A DNA stretch of 6,951 bases, taken from contig DBVS01000074.1 of assembly GCA_002308235.1 (NCBI GenBank), positions 1 through 6,951 on the forward strand, given 5' to 3'. The DNA is from Lachnospiraceae bacterium UBA1258. Its GTDB lineage: Bacteria; Bacillota; Clostridia; Lachnospirales; Lachnospiraceae. This document shows positions 1-6,384 of this stretch, one piece after another. Position 1 is the first letter of the stretch. Each line of letters begins with the position of its first letter. The translations under genes were made by a program, and so were the position numbers. Under the pieces are notes generated by a model that saw only the letters and a list, made by a program, of their open reading frames with translations, had not been told where the DNA came from and made no database searches.

Positions 1-912
1 AAGATGATCATCAACAAGGATCTCTTTGACAAAGCAGGCATCGCTGAAGCACCCAAGACCTGGGACGAAGTAAGAGAAGACGCAAAGAAGATTACCGAAG
101 CAAGCAACGGCGAAGCATACGGTTACTTCCTCGCAACCCAGAGCGGCTGGACACTGGATCACTACATTTACAGCGTTTCCGCAGCTTCTCTCGGACATTT
201 CGGATATGACGCAGTAAGCGGAAAATACAGATACTCCGACGGTCTTCCCATTGTTAAGAACATCCTTGGCATGATCGAAGACGGAAGCGTATTCCCCGGA
301 TATGAAAACATGGATGCCGATACCGCAAGAGCACAGTTCTCCGCAGGACGTGTAGGTATCGTAATGGCTGCTTCTTTCGACGTAGCAGTATATACCGATC
401 AGTTCCCCGCAGTTTGCAACTGGGTAGTTTGCGATCCCCCGGCAATCAAAAGTACCGGATATGAGTACAAAGAAATGGTTCGTGCCGTGAACATTCTCGG
501 CGTAGCAAAGAAAGCAACCGAATCCAAGGATCCTTCCAAGGTTGCAAAGGTACTTGAGTTCTTCTATTCCGACGAAAAGCTCGTTCCCATGTATGAAGCA
601 GGTATGTATGTTCCTTACAAGAGCGAAGTTATCGCTATGGCAAAAGAATCTTCCGTAAAAGGATGGAAAGAGTTTTCTACCTTCAAGGACGACAAGAAGA
701 TCATCAGAATGGCAGATCCCAAGGGCGTGATCAAGTACGAAGGCCTTTCCGCAAGAGAGACTCTTGCAAAGCTCTTCTCCGGCGGATTCTCAGAGGATGC
801 CGAAACCGTTCTTAAGGATCTTGACGATCGCTTAAACGGCGGACTTGCAAACCTTGATCCCGAAGTATACAAAGCATATGTTGCTCCTTCAACATACAAC
901 GTAAAGAGATAA
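1..912 (+). CDS. Extracellular solute-binding protein of a sugar ABC transporter (5'-truncated)
   Basis: This is the C-terminal ~303 residues of a periplasmic-type (in Firmicutes, lipoprotein) binding protein of the CUT1 carbohydrate uptake family. Such proteins capture a sugar or oligosaccharide outside the membrane and hand it to the permeases. The reading frame is open from the first base, and the opening residues KMIINKDLFDKAGI and then PKTWDEV are a classic internal segment of this family. The true start, the signal peptide and about 130-150 residues therefore lie upstream; the ATG at position 4 is internal. Further family-like segments are the ligand-lobe stretch AQFSAGRVGIVMAAS and the hinge-like region around Y-V-P-Y. 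Codon use is strongly biased (AAC for Asn, GCA for Ala, TTC for Phe), as in a highly expressed gene. The stop lies 27 nt before the first permease, with no terminator between, so it is co-transcribed. The substrate cannot be told from this fragment. Confidence 0.93.
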   Translation, partial: KMIINKDLFDKAGIAEAPKTWDEVREDAKKITEASNGEAYGYFLATQSGWTLDHYIYSVSAASLGHFGYDAVSGKYRYSDGLPIVKNILGMIEDGSVFPGYENMDADTARAQFSAGRVGIVMAASFDVAVYTDQFPAVCNWVVCDPPAIKSTGYEYKEMVRAVNILGVAKKATESKDPSKVAKVLEFFYSDEKLVPMYEAGMYVPYKSEVIAMAKESSVKGWKEFSTFKDDKKIIRMADPKGVIKYEGLSARETLAKLFSGGFSEDAETVLKDLDDRLNGGLANLDPEVYKAYVAPSTYNVKR

Positions 913-926
913 CAGAAAATCACCGT

Positions 927-931
927 GGAGG
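927..931 (+). promoter_or_regulatory. Ribosome binding site that fixes the permease start
   Basis: GGAGG lies 8 nt before the ATG at 940. An in-frame GTG at 925 would lengthen the protein by five residues, but it overlaps this Shine-Dalgarno sequence and has none of its own. ATG 940 is therefore preferred. Confidence 0.85.
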
Positions 932-939
932 GACGTAGT

Positions 940-1851
940 ATGAAACGTAAAAAAAGCCTGATAAAAAGTGATAACTTTCAGGCCATAATGATGATTCTTC
1001 CGTTTTTGATCGGATTTATACTGTTCAGCTATGTCCCGATCATTTACATACTCAGATATGCGTTTACCGATTACGCAGGATTCGGAAAAGCAACCTTTAC
1101 GGGATTAGCCAATTTTGTCAGGGTCTTTCAAAGAGACCCTGACTTCTGGCAATCCCTTGTCAATACGGTGGTGCTTTCTGCAGGAAAGCTTGCGGTTGAA
1201 ATACCTTTGGCTCTTTTATTGGCTATTCTCTTAAATAAAAAGCTGAGAGGCCTCAGCTTCTTCAGAGTAACCCTTTTCATGCCCACCATCATTTCCGCCG
1301 CCATAATCGGTCTGATCTTTTCCCTTCTTTTTTCTCCTTTCCAGGGAATGATCAACGAGATACTCAAGAGTATCGGGCTAATAACCAAACCCATTAATTT
1401 CTTTGATACGAAATGGAAAGCCATGCTTATTCTCGGGATCGCGTCTGTCTGGCAGAATTACGGAATAAACATGATCTTCTTCTTAATGGCGCTTCAAAGC
1501 ATTCCGCAGGAAATATATGACTGCGCAAGCATCGACGGAGCTACCGGGATCAGGCGCTTCTTTAAGATCACGCTTCCCATGATCGCGCCCATATTCCAGT
1601 CAATCCTGCTTATGGCCATAGTGGGAAGCTTAAAGGTCTGCGACCTGGTAATCTCTCTTACAAACGGACAGCCGGGCGGAACCACGGAAGTGGCCATGAC
1701 CTACATTTACAAATCTTTCTTCGGAAAGTCCGGAAGAAATATCGAGATCGGATATGCTTCCGCCATGGCACTTATTACAGCAATCTTCCTTGCTCTTGTG
1801 ACTTTTGTTTATCTTAAGGCCACAAAGAAACTCAAGGAATATGAGGCATAG
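940..1851 (+). CDS. CUT1-family sugar ABC transporter permease (MalF/LacF-like)
   Basis: This 303-residue inner-membrane protein is one half of the transmembrane channel of a sugar importer. About six hydrophobic segments are visible: roughly residues 16-36, 72-95, 105-127, 162-182, 217-238 and 270-295, which suits a binding-protein-dependent transport permease. The cytoplasmic coupling loop (EAA motif), which docks onto the ATPase, is at about residues 191-217: D194-C-A in place of EAA, D199-G-A, then L212-P. The N-terminus is basic (MKRKKS). The gene follows the binding-protein gene by 27 nt, and its stop codon overlaps the Shine-Dalgarno of the second permease, so the three form one operon. 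No ATPase gene is present here. CUT1 importers of Firmicutes often use a shared MsmK-type ATPase encoded elsewhere, which would explain this. The length is normal for the family. Confidence 0.95.
   Translation: MKRKKSLIKSDNFQAIMMILPFLIGFILFSYVPIIYILRYAFTDYAGFGKATFTGLANFVRVFQRDPDFWQSLVNTVVLSAGKLAVEIPLALLLAILLNKKLRGLSFFRVTLFMPTIISAAIIGLIFSLLFSPFQGMINEILKSIGLITKPINFFDTKWKAMLILGIASVWQNYGINMIFFLMALQSIPQEIYDCASIDGATGIRRFFKITLPMIAPIFQSILLMAIVGSLKVCDLVISLTNGQPGGTTEVAMTYIYKSFFGKSGRNIEIGYASAMALITAIFLALVTFVYLKATKKLKEYEA
1117..1143. repeat. Perfect inverted repeat inside the permease gene
   Basis: The arms GTCAGGGTCT (1117-1126) and AGACCCTGAC (1134-1143) are exact reverse complements separated by TTCAAAG. 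Two further inner pairs (T-G and T-A) are possible, leaving a three-base loop. In mRNA this is a stable 10-12 bp hairpin lying about 180 nt into the coding region, at codons for V-R-V-F-Q-R-D-P-D. No T-run follows on the plus strand, so it is not an ordinary terminator. Confidence 0.8.
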
Positions 1852-1865
1852 GAGGATAAAAGTAT

Positions 1866-2720
1866 ATGAGCATGGGCAAATTAAAAAGAATATTACGAAA
1901 CTCCGCAGTATACATTTTCCTTTCGGCTTTCTTTGTGATAAGCTTTTTCCCGGTGTTTTTTACCTTCATGTCCTCCTTTAAGAGCAACATGGAGATCCTG
2001 ACCACCGGTAACAGGCTTATTCCCAAGGCCTTTGTGGTGGAAAACTATATAAAGGCCTGGAAAATGGCGGATTTCTCCATATATACAAAGAACAGTGTGT
2101 TCCTTGCGGTTTTCTGTGTACTGGGTGCCGTAATGTCCAGTACCATATGCGGTTATGCTTTTTCCAGAGGCAAGTTCAAGGGTAAAGAAATAGTCTTTTA
2201 TTTCATGGTTTCTTCCATGTTCGTTTCCCTCGGAACACTTACCCTGTATCCGCTGCTCATGGAAATGAAAGCGGTACACTTAAACAAGTCCCTTTGGGGC
2301 GTTATCATAATCCGTGTTTTCGGAATGAATGTTACAAACCTGTTCATAGCAAGGGGATATATAACGTCGATCCCGTCGGAGATTGATGAGGCTGCGAAGA
2401 TAGACGGCTGTTCCTTTGTGGGAATCTACAGAAGGATCATCTTCCCGCTTTGCAAGCCCCTGATCGCAACGGTAGCCATTCTTGCCTTCAGAAGCGCATG
2501 GAACGACTACATGCTTCCCATGGTATTCACCATGACGGATACCAAGCGTATGCCCCTTGTGGTGGGTGTCATGCACTTAAAATCCTCGGGTGCCGCAGCT
2601 TCCGCCTGGAACCTTATGCTGGCGGGTACGGTCATTTCTCTTGTACCTATGATAGTGATCTATATTGCTTTCAACAGATTCTTCATTTCCGGCATGACAG
2701 CCGGAGCCGTGAAGGGATAG
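1866..2720 (+). CDS. CUT1-family sugar ABC transporter permease (MalG/LacG-like)
   Basis: This 284-residue inner-membrane protein is the second half of the sugar channel and pairs with the permease just upstream. It shows a hydrophobic first helix near residues 12-34, further membrane spans in the middle, and the EAA coupling loop: E175-A-A, then D180-G, then the F-P turn and downstream Pro. The loop is closer to consensus here than in its partner. The start at 1866 has GGAGG at 1851-1855, which overlaps the preceding stop codon. A second in-frame ATG at 1872 also fits, so the start is uncertain by two residues. The C-terminal G-M-T-A-G-A-V-K-G tail is typical of MalG-like subunits. The tight spacing implies translational coupling. 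The transported sugar cannot be inferred. Confidence 0.95.
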   Translation: MSMGKLKRILRNSAVYIFLSAFFVISFFPVFFTFMSSFKSNMEILTTGNRLIPKAFVVENYIKAWKMADFSIYTKNSVFLAVFCVLGAVMSSTICGYAFSRGKFKGKEIVFYFMVSSMFVSLGTLTLYPLLMEMKAVHLNKSLWGVIIIRVFGMNVTNLFIARGYITSIPSEIDEAAKIDGCSFVGIYRRIIFPLCKPLIATVAILAFRSAWNDYMLPMVFTMTDTKRMPLVVGVMHLKSSGAAASAWNLMLAGTVISLVPMIVIYIAFNRFFISGMTAGAVKG

Positions 2721-2730
2721 TTCCGATTGT

Positions 2731-2760
2731 TTTGCTTTTTGCCCCAAAATCCAGTATTAT
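2731..2760 (+). promoter_or_regulatory. Candidate promoter for the flavin-reductase-like gene
   Basis: TTGCTT (2731-2736) and TATTAT (2755-2760) are separated by 18 nt, 34 nt before the next start codon. The gap after the permease holds no convincing terminator, so read-through from the transport operon is also possible. Confidence 0.5.
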
Positions 2761-2775
2761 CTTGTATAGAACAAG
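2761..2775. repeat. Small dyad over the expected transcription start
   Basis: CTTGT (2761-2765) and ACAAG (2771-2775) are reverse complements around ATAGA. The dyad directly follows the candidate -10 box, where an operator could sit. It is short enough to be chance. Confidence 0.3.
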
Positions 2776-2793
2776 CATACGGAGGAACCGGAA

Positions 2794-3348
2794 ATGGCAA
2801 AAAGAAAATCAGTTAAACCCAACTTTTCCATGTGTGTCCAGCCTTCATTTATCATCGGAACCAACAATGAAGACGGATCGGCGAATTTTGCTCCCATTAC
2901 CTGGGTGAGCGCCACCTCGGAAAACGGCGATGAATATCTTCTCGTCATCAGTATGTTCGGCACCAAGCGGACCAAGACCAACGTGCTCCGCACGGGCATT
3001 TTCAGCGCCAATCTGGTGAGTACCGACATGCTTCCTCTTATGGACCGGTTCGGTTCCAAACATGCAACAGAAAAGAAAGACCTCACCTGCGAAGTGGTTC
3101 GCGGTGAGGTTTTAGACGTGCCTGTTCTTGATGCCAGTCGATGGGTTTATGAATGTGAAGTTGCGAAAACTGTGGAAACCGGAGAAGCAACCACATTCTT
3201 TTGCAGGATCCGCAATATCCAGATGGATGAGCGGCTTGATTGCAAAGACACCTTTGATGTGGATCTTATGGTTCTCGACCCCGTAATCTATTCGGGAAGA
3301 TATCACAGCCTCGGAAAATCGCTGGGAAAGATCGGAGATTTTCTTTGA
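2794..3348 (+). CDS. Flavin-reductase-like / flavoredoxin family FMN-binding protein
   Basis: This 184-residue cytoplasmic protein has the split-barrel fold of the flavin reductase-like family, whose members bind FMN and either reduce flavin with NAD(P)H or carry electrons. Family marks are P-S-F-I-I-G-T near residues 17-23, N31-F-A-P-I-T-W (usual N-x-A-P-x-S/T-W), the phosphate-contacting T60-K-T-N63, F70-S-A-N-L, and a C-terminal Y170-H-S-L-G with G-D-F at the end. The start has GGAGG at 2781-2785, 8 nt upstream. The length is normal for the short clostridial members. The gene follows the transport operon on the same strand but has its own candidate promoter, so a link to sugar uptake is not implied. 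The exact redox partner cannot be told from sequence. Confidence 0.9.
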   Translation: MAKRKSVKPNFSMCVQPSFIIGTNNEDGSANFAPITWVSATSENGDEYLLVISMFGTKRTKTNVLRTGIFSANLVSTDMLPLMDRFGSKHATEKKDLTCEVVRGEVLDVPVLDASRWVYECEVAKTVETGEATTFFCRIRNIQMDERLDCKDTFDVDLMVLDPVIYSGRYHSLGKSLGKIGDFL

Positions 3349-3420
3349 GCCTAAGGGACGGAGTCAGGGGGTCATTTTCACGAATGAGCCTGAGGGACGG
3401 AGTATGAGGGTCACTTTGAA
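3346..3420. repeat. Two tandem copies of a 39-nt unit filling a convergent gap
   Basis: Copy 1 (3346-3384) and copy 2 (3385-3420, three bases shorter) share TGAGCCT, then AGGGACGGAGT, then GGGTCA and a TTT run. By eye, 31 of 36 aligned bases match. The first three bases of copy 1 are the TGA stop of the flavin-reductase-like gene. Copy 2 ends at the base before the stop codon of the convergent GGDEF gene. No strong hairpin is visible, so it does not look like a normal bidirectional terminator. Confidence 0.75.
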
Positions 3421-4137
3421 TCAGACATCGTACTTCTTTAACAGCATATCAAGTGCTTCGCGAAGAAGAATTGCTTCACCGATACCCTCGGTCTTTGAAA
3501 GCTTGTTAAGGCGCTGAAGCTGATCCTGGGTGTAATGACTGGTTTTGGGCACCATTTTTTCTTCTTTCGCCATTGCAACACGGTTTCTGCCGTTGATCTT
3601 GGCACGGTAAAGAGCTCCGTCGGCCTTGCGAACAAGCTCTGCATATCTGGAAGCGTCAATAAATGCCGTAGCCATGCCGATGGTCATGGTTTGCTTTGTC
3701 CCATCGGGAGACTTTACGTCAAAGCCGTTCTTTAATTCATTCAGAAAAAGAAAGATTTCTTCACGCTCGGTATCTCCCTTAAAGATAATTCCGAATTCAT
3801 CGCCGCCGATGCGGTACACGGTGGCATCCTTGGGAAGCCGGTTTTTAATGTACAGACCGGTTTCTATAAGAACCTTGTCTCCAACATCTCTTCCGAAATC
3901 AGTGTTGATATGTAAGAAGTTGTCCAGGTCTGTAAGGGCAATGACTACGGTTTCGCCGTTGGCTTCGCAGTCACTCTCAAGAATGGCGGTAAGGTCTTTT
4001 TCAAACTGTTCACCGGTAGGAAACTTAAGCGCATCGTTAACGGCGGTGTGCTTTTTTTGCGTGTTTTTGGCATTGAGTTCCATGTGTTCTCCCACAGTCA
4101 CGGGTCTTTCGATTTTCTTGCTTGCTTTCTCAGCCAT
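3421..4137 (-). CDS. GGDEF-domain protein with C-terminal ribbon-helix-helix-like DNA-binding domain
   Basis: This is a 238-residue soluble protein. Residues ~40-187 form a GGDEF domain, the fold that makes c-di-GMP from two GTP. It has metal Asp D70 in D-L-D, base-contacting N78 and D87, an intact G111-G-D-E-F115, and the closing A-L-Y-R-A-K180 with G-R184-N-R. Two features differ from textbook enzymes: the usual L-T-G-L-x-N-R entry motif is replaced by K-F-P-T-G-E, and the Lys after D-x-D-x-F is Leu (L75). The inhibitory RxxD site five residues before GGDEF is absent. Residues ~196-238 match a ribbon-helix-helix pattern: a short strand K-T-S-H-Y-T, a helix around Q-L-Q-R-L-N-K-L, a turn T-E-G-I-G, and a second helix to L-L-K-K-Y. 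The start at 4137 has AAGGAGG 5 nt upstream. An upstream in-frame ATG (4209) lies before the predicted transcription start and is rejected. The domain calls are by eye; whether it makes or only binds nucleotide is open. Confidence 0.85.
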   Translation of the reverse strand: MAEKASKKIERPVTVGEHMELNAKNTQKKHTAVNDALKFPTGEQFEKDLTAILESDCEANGETVVIALTDLDNFLHINTDFGRDVGDKVLIETGLYIKNRLPKDATVYRIGGDEFGIIFKGDTEREEIFLFLNELKNGFDVKSPDGTKQTMTIGMATAFIDASRYAELVRKADGALYRAKINGRNRVAMAKEEKMVPKTSHYTQDQLQRLNKLSKTEGIGEAILLREALDMLLKKYDV

Positions 4138-4142
4138 ATGAA

Positions 4143-4149
4143 CCTCCTT
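4143..4149 (-). promoter_or_regulatory. Ribosome binding site fixing the GGDEF-RHH start
   Basis: On the minus strand AAGGAGG precedes the ATG at 4137 by 5 nt. The in-frame ATG at 4209 has no such site, which supports the shorter protein. Confidence 0.85.
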
Positions 4150-4161
4150 GAATAAATGAAC

Positions 4162-4184
4162 GATATTATTTCGTAGATAATATT
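4162..4184. promoter_or_regulatory. Operator-like dyad 1 (downstream of the GGDEF-RHH promoter)
   Basis: Arms ATATTATTT (4163-4171) and AGATAATAT (4175-4183) pair around CGT, with one G-T pair. It matches dyad 2 at 19 of 23 aligned positions, including an identical 11-base block GATATTATTTC. It lies in the 5' untranslated region of the minus-strand gene, about +8 to +30 from the predicted start of transcription, where a bound protein would block elongation. Confidence 0.6.
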
Positions 4185-4197
4185 TCGAAGCAACTAT

Positions 4198-4226
4198 TTT
4201 GTAACACATATAATAACATATGTCAA
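4198..4226 (-). promoter_or_regulatory. Promoter of the GGDEF-RHH gene
   Basis: On the minus strand a consensus TTGACA (-35; plus 4221-4226) is 17 nt from TACAAA (-10; plus 4198-4203). The -10 box has a TG one base upstream (extended -10). Transcription would start near 4191, giving a leader of about 54 nt. Confidence 0.7.
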
Positions 4227-4249
4227 GATATTATTTCAAAAATAATATC
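4227..4249. promoter_or_regulatory. Operator-like dyad 2 (abutting the -35 box)
   Basis: Perfect 10-bp arms GATATTATTT (4227-4236) and AAATAATATC (4240-4249) lie around CAA. The dyad touches the -35 box of the minus-strand promoter and lies about 19 bp upstream of the -35 box of the divergent plus-strand promoter, so it could affect both. Its centre is 65 bp, about six helical turns, from that of dyad 1. Confidence 0.7.
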
Positions 4250-4267
4250 GGAACATATAACCATTAA

Positions 4268-4295
4268 TTGTAAAGAAATTCTTTTTTGGTATAGT
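4268..4295 (+). promoter_or_regulatory. Promoter of the LacI-like/GGDEF gene
   Basis: TTGTAA (4268-4273) and TATAGT (4290-4295) are 16 nt apart, with an extended TGG before the -10 box. The predicted start near 4302 gives a leader of about 58 nt. GAGG at 4349-4352 lies 7 nt before the ATG at 4360. A small dyad, AAATC (4336-4340) and GATTT (4344-4348), touches this ribosome binding site. Confidence 0.6.
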
Positions 4296-4359
4296 AAAAT
4301 GTGTATTAATAGGGCAATATACAGCGATAGGGAATAAATCACTGATTTGAGGAATTTGT

Positions 4360-6342
4360 ATGGATGACGTTAAGACAATAGTTGTTCTCGAACAGGATCT
4401 GACGGTGGATTACGTAGGTGATGCCTTGGACGGAATCCGCGATTATTATTCGGACAAAAACGTTAAACTGATTATGACCCATACAATGCTTCCGGGCGCG
4501 GAATATCTCGATCTTGGATATCAATATTGGACCATGATGGAGGTACTCGACAATGAAAGCGTGGATGGCTATATAGTCATCACAGGTTCATATCTTTCAA
4601 AACTTGACAGGGAAGAACTGGCAGGTTATCTCAAGCCCTTAAGCAGAAAACCAATGGTATCCATGTCTGTCTCAATCGGACTTGAGGGTGTTTTTAACAC
4701 TTCAATTTCATGCGGAACGGGTTACGATGATGTTGTCAGCCATCTTGTGAATATTCACGGGTGTAAAAGATTTGCGTTTATTTCAGCCAATGCCACCAAA
4801 TCCATTGAATCCTTTGAACGGTCTCAGGCCTTTGAGAAAGCCTGTGACCGAAACGGAGTGCTGACGGAAAATCGTTTTTATTTTGACAGTTTTTTTACCT
4901 TTGGCGACACAAAGAGGATTATACTTGAGTACATTGACAGTAATAAGGAATTTCCGTTTGATGCGGTGGTGGCGGCCAATGACAGAATGGCTCTCGGTTG
5001 CATTTCTGCACTGGAAGAGAGGGGAATAAGGGTTCCCGAGGATGTTAAAGTGGTGGGGTATGATAATATACGTTCAGCCGAAACTTCTACGCCCACGCTT
5101 TCAACCATCAGTCAGGATCTGCACGGCCAGGGTTATACCGTTGCGAACCTGCTTTATGCCATGTTGCAGGGTAAAGGTCAGGAGGTCGACACTCAGTCCA
5201 AAGTAAGACCTATCTACAGACAGTCCTGTGGCTGTATTTCCAGGGAAGATACCAGACACTATCTTTCTTCGGATCCGGACGGGAAGTTGAGGGAATTTTC
5301 TTCGTCGTTAACCGGCATTTCGGACATAATCCATTCCAACGAGCAGTTCAGCAGTATCTATATTCTTCTCGGTGTGCTGCAGAATGCCGACAACTACGAG
5401 TCAATAGTATCGAGGCTTCCCGGAATACTGGAAGGCATCAGGGAGATAGATTTTTTCGCATTGTGTCTGTATCAGACAGCCGTAGAGTATGTGGCATCGG
5501 ATGAGAAGTTTTCCCTGCCGTCCAGAGTATACCTTTCTTTGTATTGGAGCAGGAACGGCAAAAGCGAATCATTGGAGGAGTATAATTCCTTCAACCCCAA
5601 GCGCGAGATCATTCCGTATATAGAAGAGTGTAAGGCGGGCAGTTATTTTTTGCATCCGATCTGTTACGGAAATAAACAGTACGGATACATGCTTCTTTCT
5701 TTTTCCGGAAATAATTACTTGCTGTATTCGATTTACATGCGGATTATTTCAAATTTTGTTTCTCAGGGTCAGGATTTTTCCGCGCAGCTAAATAAGAATG
5801 CCGAACTGGATAACCTGAACAAGAGGCTTGAAACCCGAAATTCGGACTTAAGTCGTCTGAATATTACAGATGAACTGACAGGTATTCTTAATCGTCGAGG
5901 CATACAGGAATACGGACAGAATGCAATCGATCTTTCACTCAATGCAGGGAAAAACGGACTTGTTCTTTTTGCCGATATGAACGGGTTAAAAACCATAAAC
6001 GACACCTTTGGACATGACATGGGAGATTTGGCTATTCAGACTCAGGCGGAGGTTCTTAAGCTTTGTTCCCGCGGAAGCGATGTGGTCGGAAGGATGAGCG
6101 GGGATGAATTTGCCATGGTTGCGCCGGGTATGCCTTTATCCGTTATGGACAGTTTCAGGGACAGAATAAAGAAAACCTGTGAGGAGATGTCACGGGCAAA
6201 CGGACTTCCCTTTGTTATTTCAATCAGCATGGGAGCTGTTGAATTTACCCCGGAGGAAAGAAGTATCGAAAAACTGATTTCTCTTGCGGACGAAGAACAG
6301 TATGTTCAGAAACGGAGATATCACCAATCTCAAAGAGAATAA
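4360..6342 (+). CDS. Soluble sensor diguanylate cyclase: LacI-type ligand-binding domain plus GGDEF
   Basis: This is a 660-residue cytoplasmic protein with no membrane span or signal peptide. Residues ~5-285 resemble the effector-binding half of LacI/GalR regulators, with H-L-V-N-I-H-G, a D-A-V-V-A-A-N-D-R-M-A-L-G segment, R-V-P-E-D-V-K-V-V-G-Y-D-N and T-I-S-Q-D. There is no helix-turn-helix in front, so it binds a ligand (probably a sugar or metabolite) rather than DNA. A C290-G-C292 follows, as in several LacI-like relatives. Residues ~300-465 look GAF-like, ~470-503 form a coiled coil, and ~504-655 are GGDEF. The cyclase has D504-E-L-T-G, D539-M-N-G-L-K544, N547, D556, an inhibitory site R571-G-S-D574, and S580-G-D-E-F in place of GGDEF. 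The conserved C-terminal Lys is kept (K651), while the position four residues on is His (H655). Most active-site residues are intact, so activity is likely. It is divergent from the GGDEF-RHH gene across a shared control region. Confidence 0.92.
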   Translation: MDDVKTIVVLEQDLTVDYVGDALDGIRDYYSDKNVKLIMTHTMLPGAEYLDLGYQYWTMMEVLDNESVDGYIVITGSYLSKLDREELAGYLKPLSRKPMVSMSVSIGLEGVFNTSISCGTGYDDVVSHLVNIHGCKRFAFISANATKSIESFERSQAFEKACDRNGVLTENRFYFDSFFTFGDTKRIILEYIDSNKEFPFDAVVAANDRMALGCISALEERGIRVPEDVKVVGYDNIRSAETSTPTLSTISQDLHGQGYTVANLLYAMLQGKGQEVDTQSKVRPIYRQSCGCISREDTRHYLSSDPDGKLREFSSSLTGISDIIHSNEQFSSIYILLGVLQNADNYESIVSRLPGILEGIREIDFFALCLYQTAVEYVASDEKFSLPSRVYLSLYWSRNGKSESLEEYNSFNPKREIIPYIEECKAGSYFLHPICYGNKQYGYMLLSFSGNNYLLYSIYMRIISNFVSQGQDFSAQLNKNAELDNLNKRLETRNSDLSRLNITDELTGILNRRGIQEYGQNAIDLSLNAGKNGLVLFADMNGLKTINDTFGHDMGDLAIQTQAEVLKLCSRGSDVVGRMSGDEFAMVAPGMPLSVMDSFRDRIKKTCEEMSRANGLPFVISISMGAVEFTPEERSIEKLISLADEEQYVQKRRYHQSQRE

Positions 6343-6384
6343 AGTATCCGAAAGGCAAGGATTATAACGCCCTTAGATTTTACC

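Noticed and set aside
1893..2279. 128-codon minus-strand frame within the second permease gene
   Set aside because: The His/Lys-rich product is a typical antisense shadow of a membrane protein gene and has no start signal.
2266..2279. Partial match to a catabolite-response (cre) site, TGAAAGCGGTACAC
   Set aside because: The 3' half does not fit the consensus and the site is in the middle of the permease gene.
2450..2908. 152-codon plus-strand frame bridging the permease and flavin-reductase genes
   Set aside because: It overlaps two well-supported genes in another frame and its translation has no family resemblance.
3314..3343. GAAAATC/GATTTTC inverted repeat at the end of the flavin-reductase-like gene as a terminator
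   Set aside because: It has a seven-bp AT-rich stem with a 16-nt loop and no proper T-run; too weak to call.
3626..4141. 171-codon open frame on the plus strand opposite the GGDEF-RHH gene
   Set aside because: It lies antisense to a gene with clear domain motifs and a good ribosome binding site; its product is a low-complexity Ser-rich sequence with no recognisable motif.
4138..4209. Extended start of the GGDEF-RHH protein at 4209
   Set aside because: That ATG lies upstream of the predicted transcription start and would run through the -10 box and dyad 1; the ATG at 4137 has AAGGAGG at good spacing.
4309..4332. Direct repeat ATAGGG (4309-4314 and 4327-4332) after the sensor-cyclase promoter
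   Set aside because: Six-base repeats are too short to be meaningful without conservation data.
6370..6376. CCCTTAG able to pair with CTAAGGG of terminator T1 (6502-6508)
   Set aside because: It lies upstream of the leader promoter, so it could act only in read-through transcripts; probably chance.
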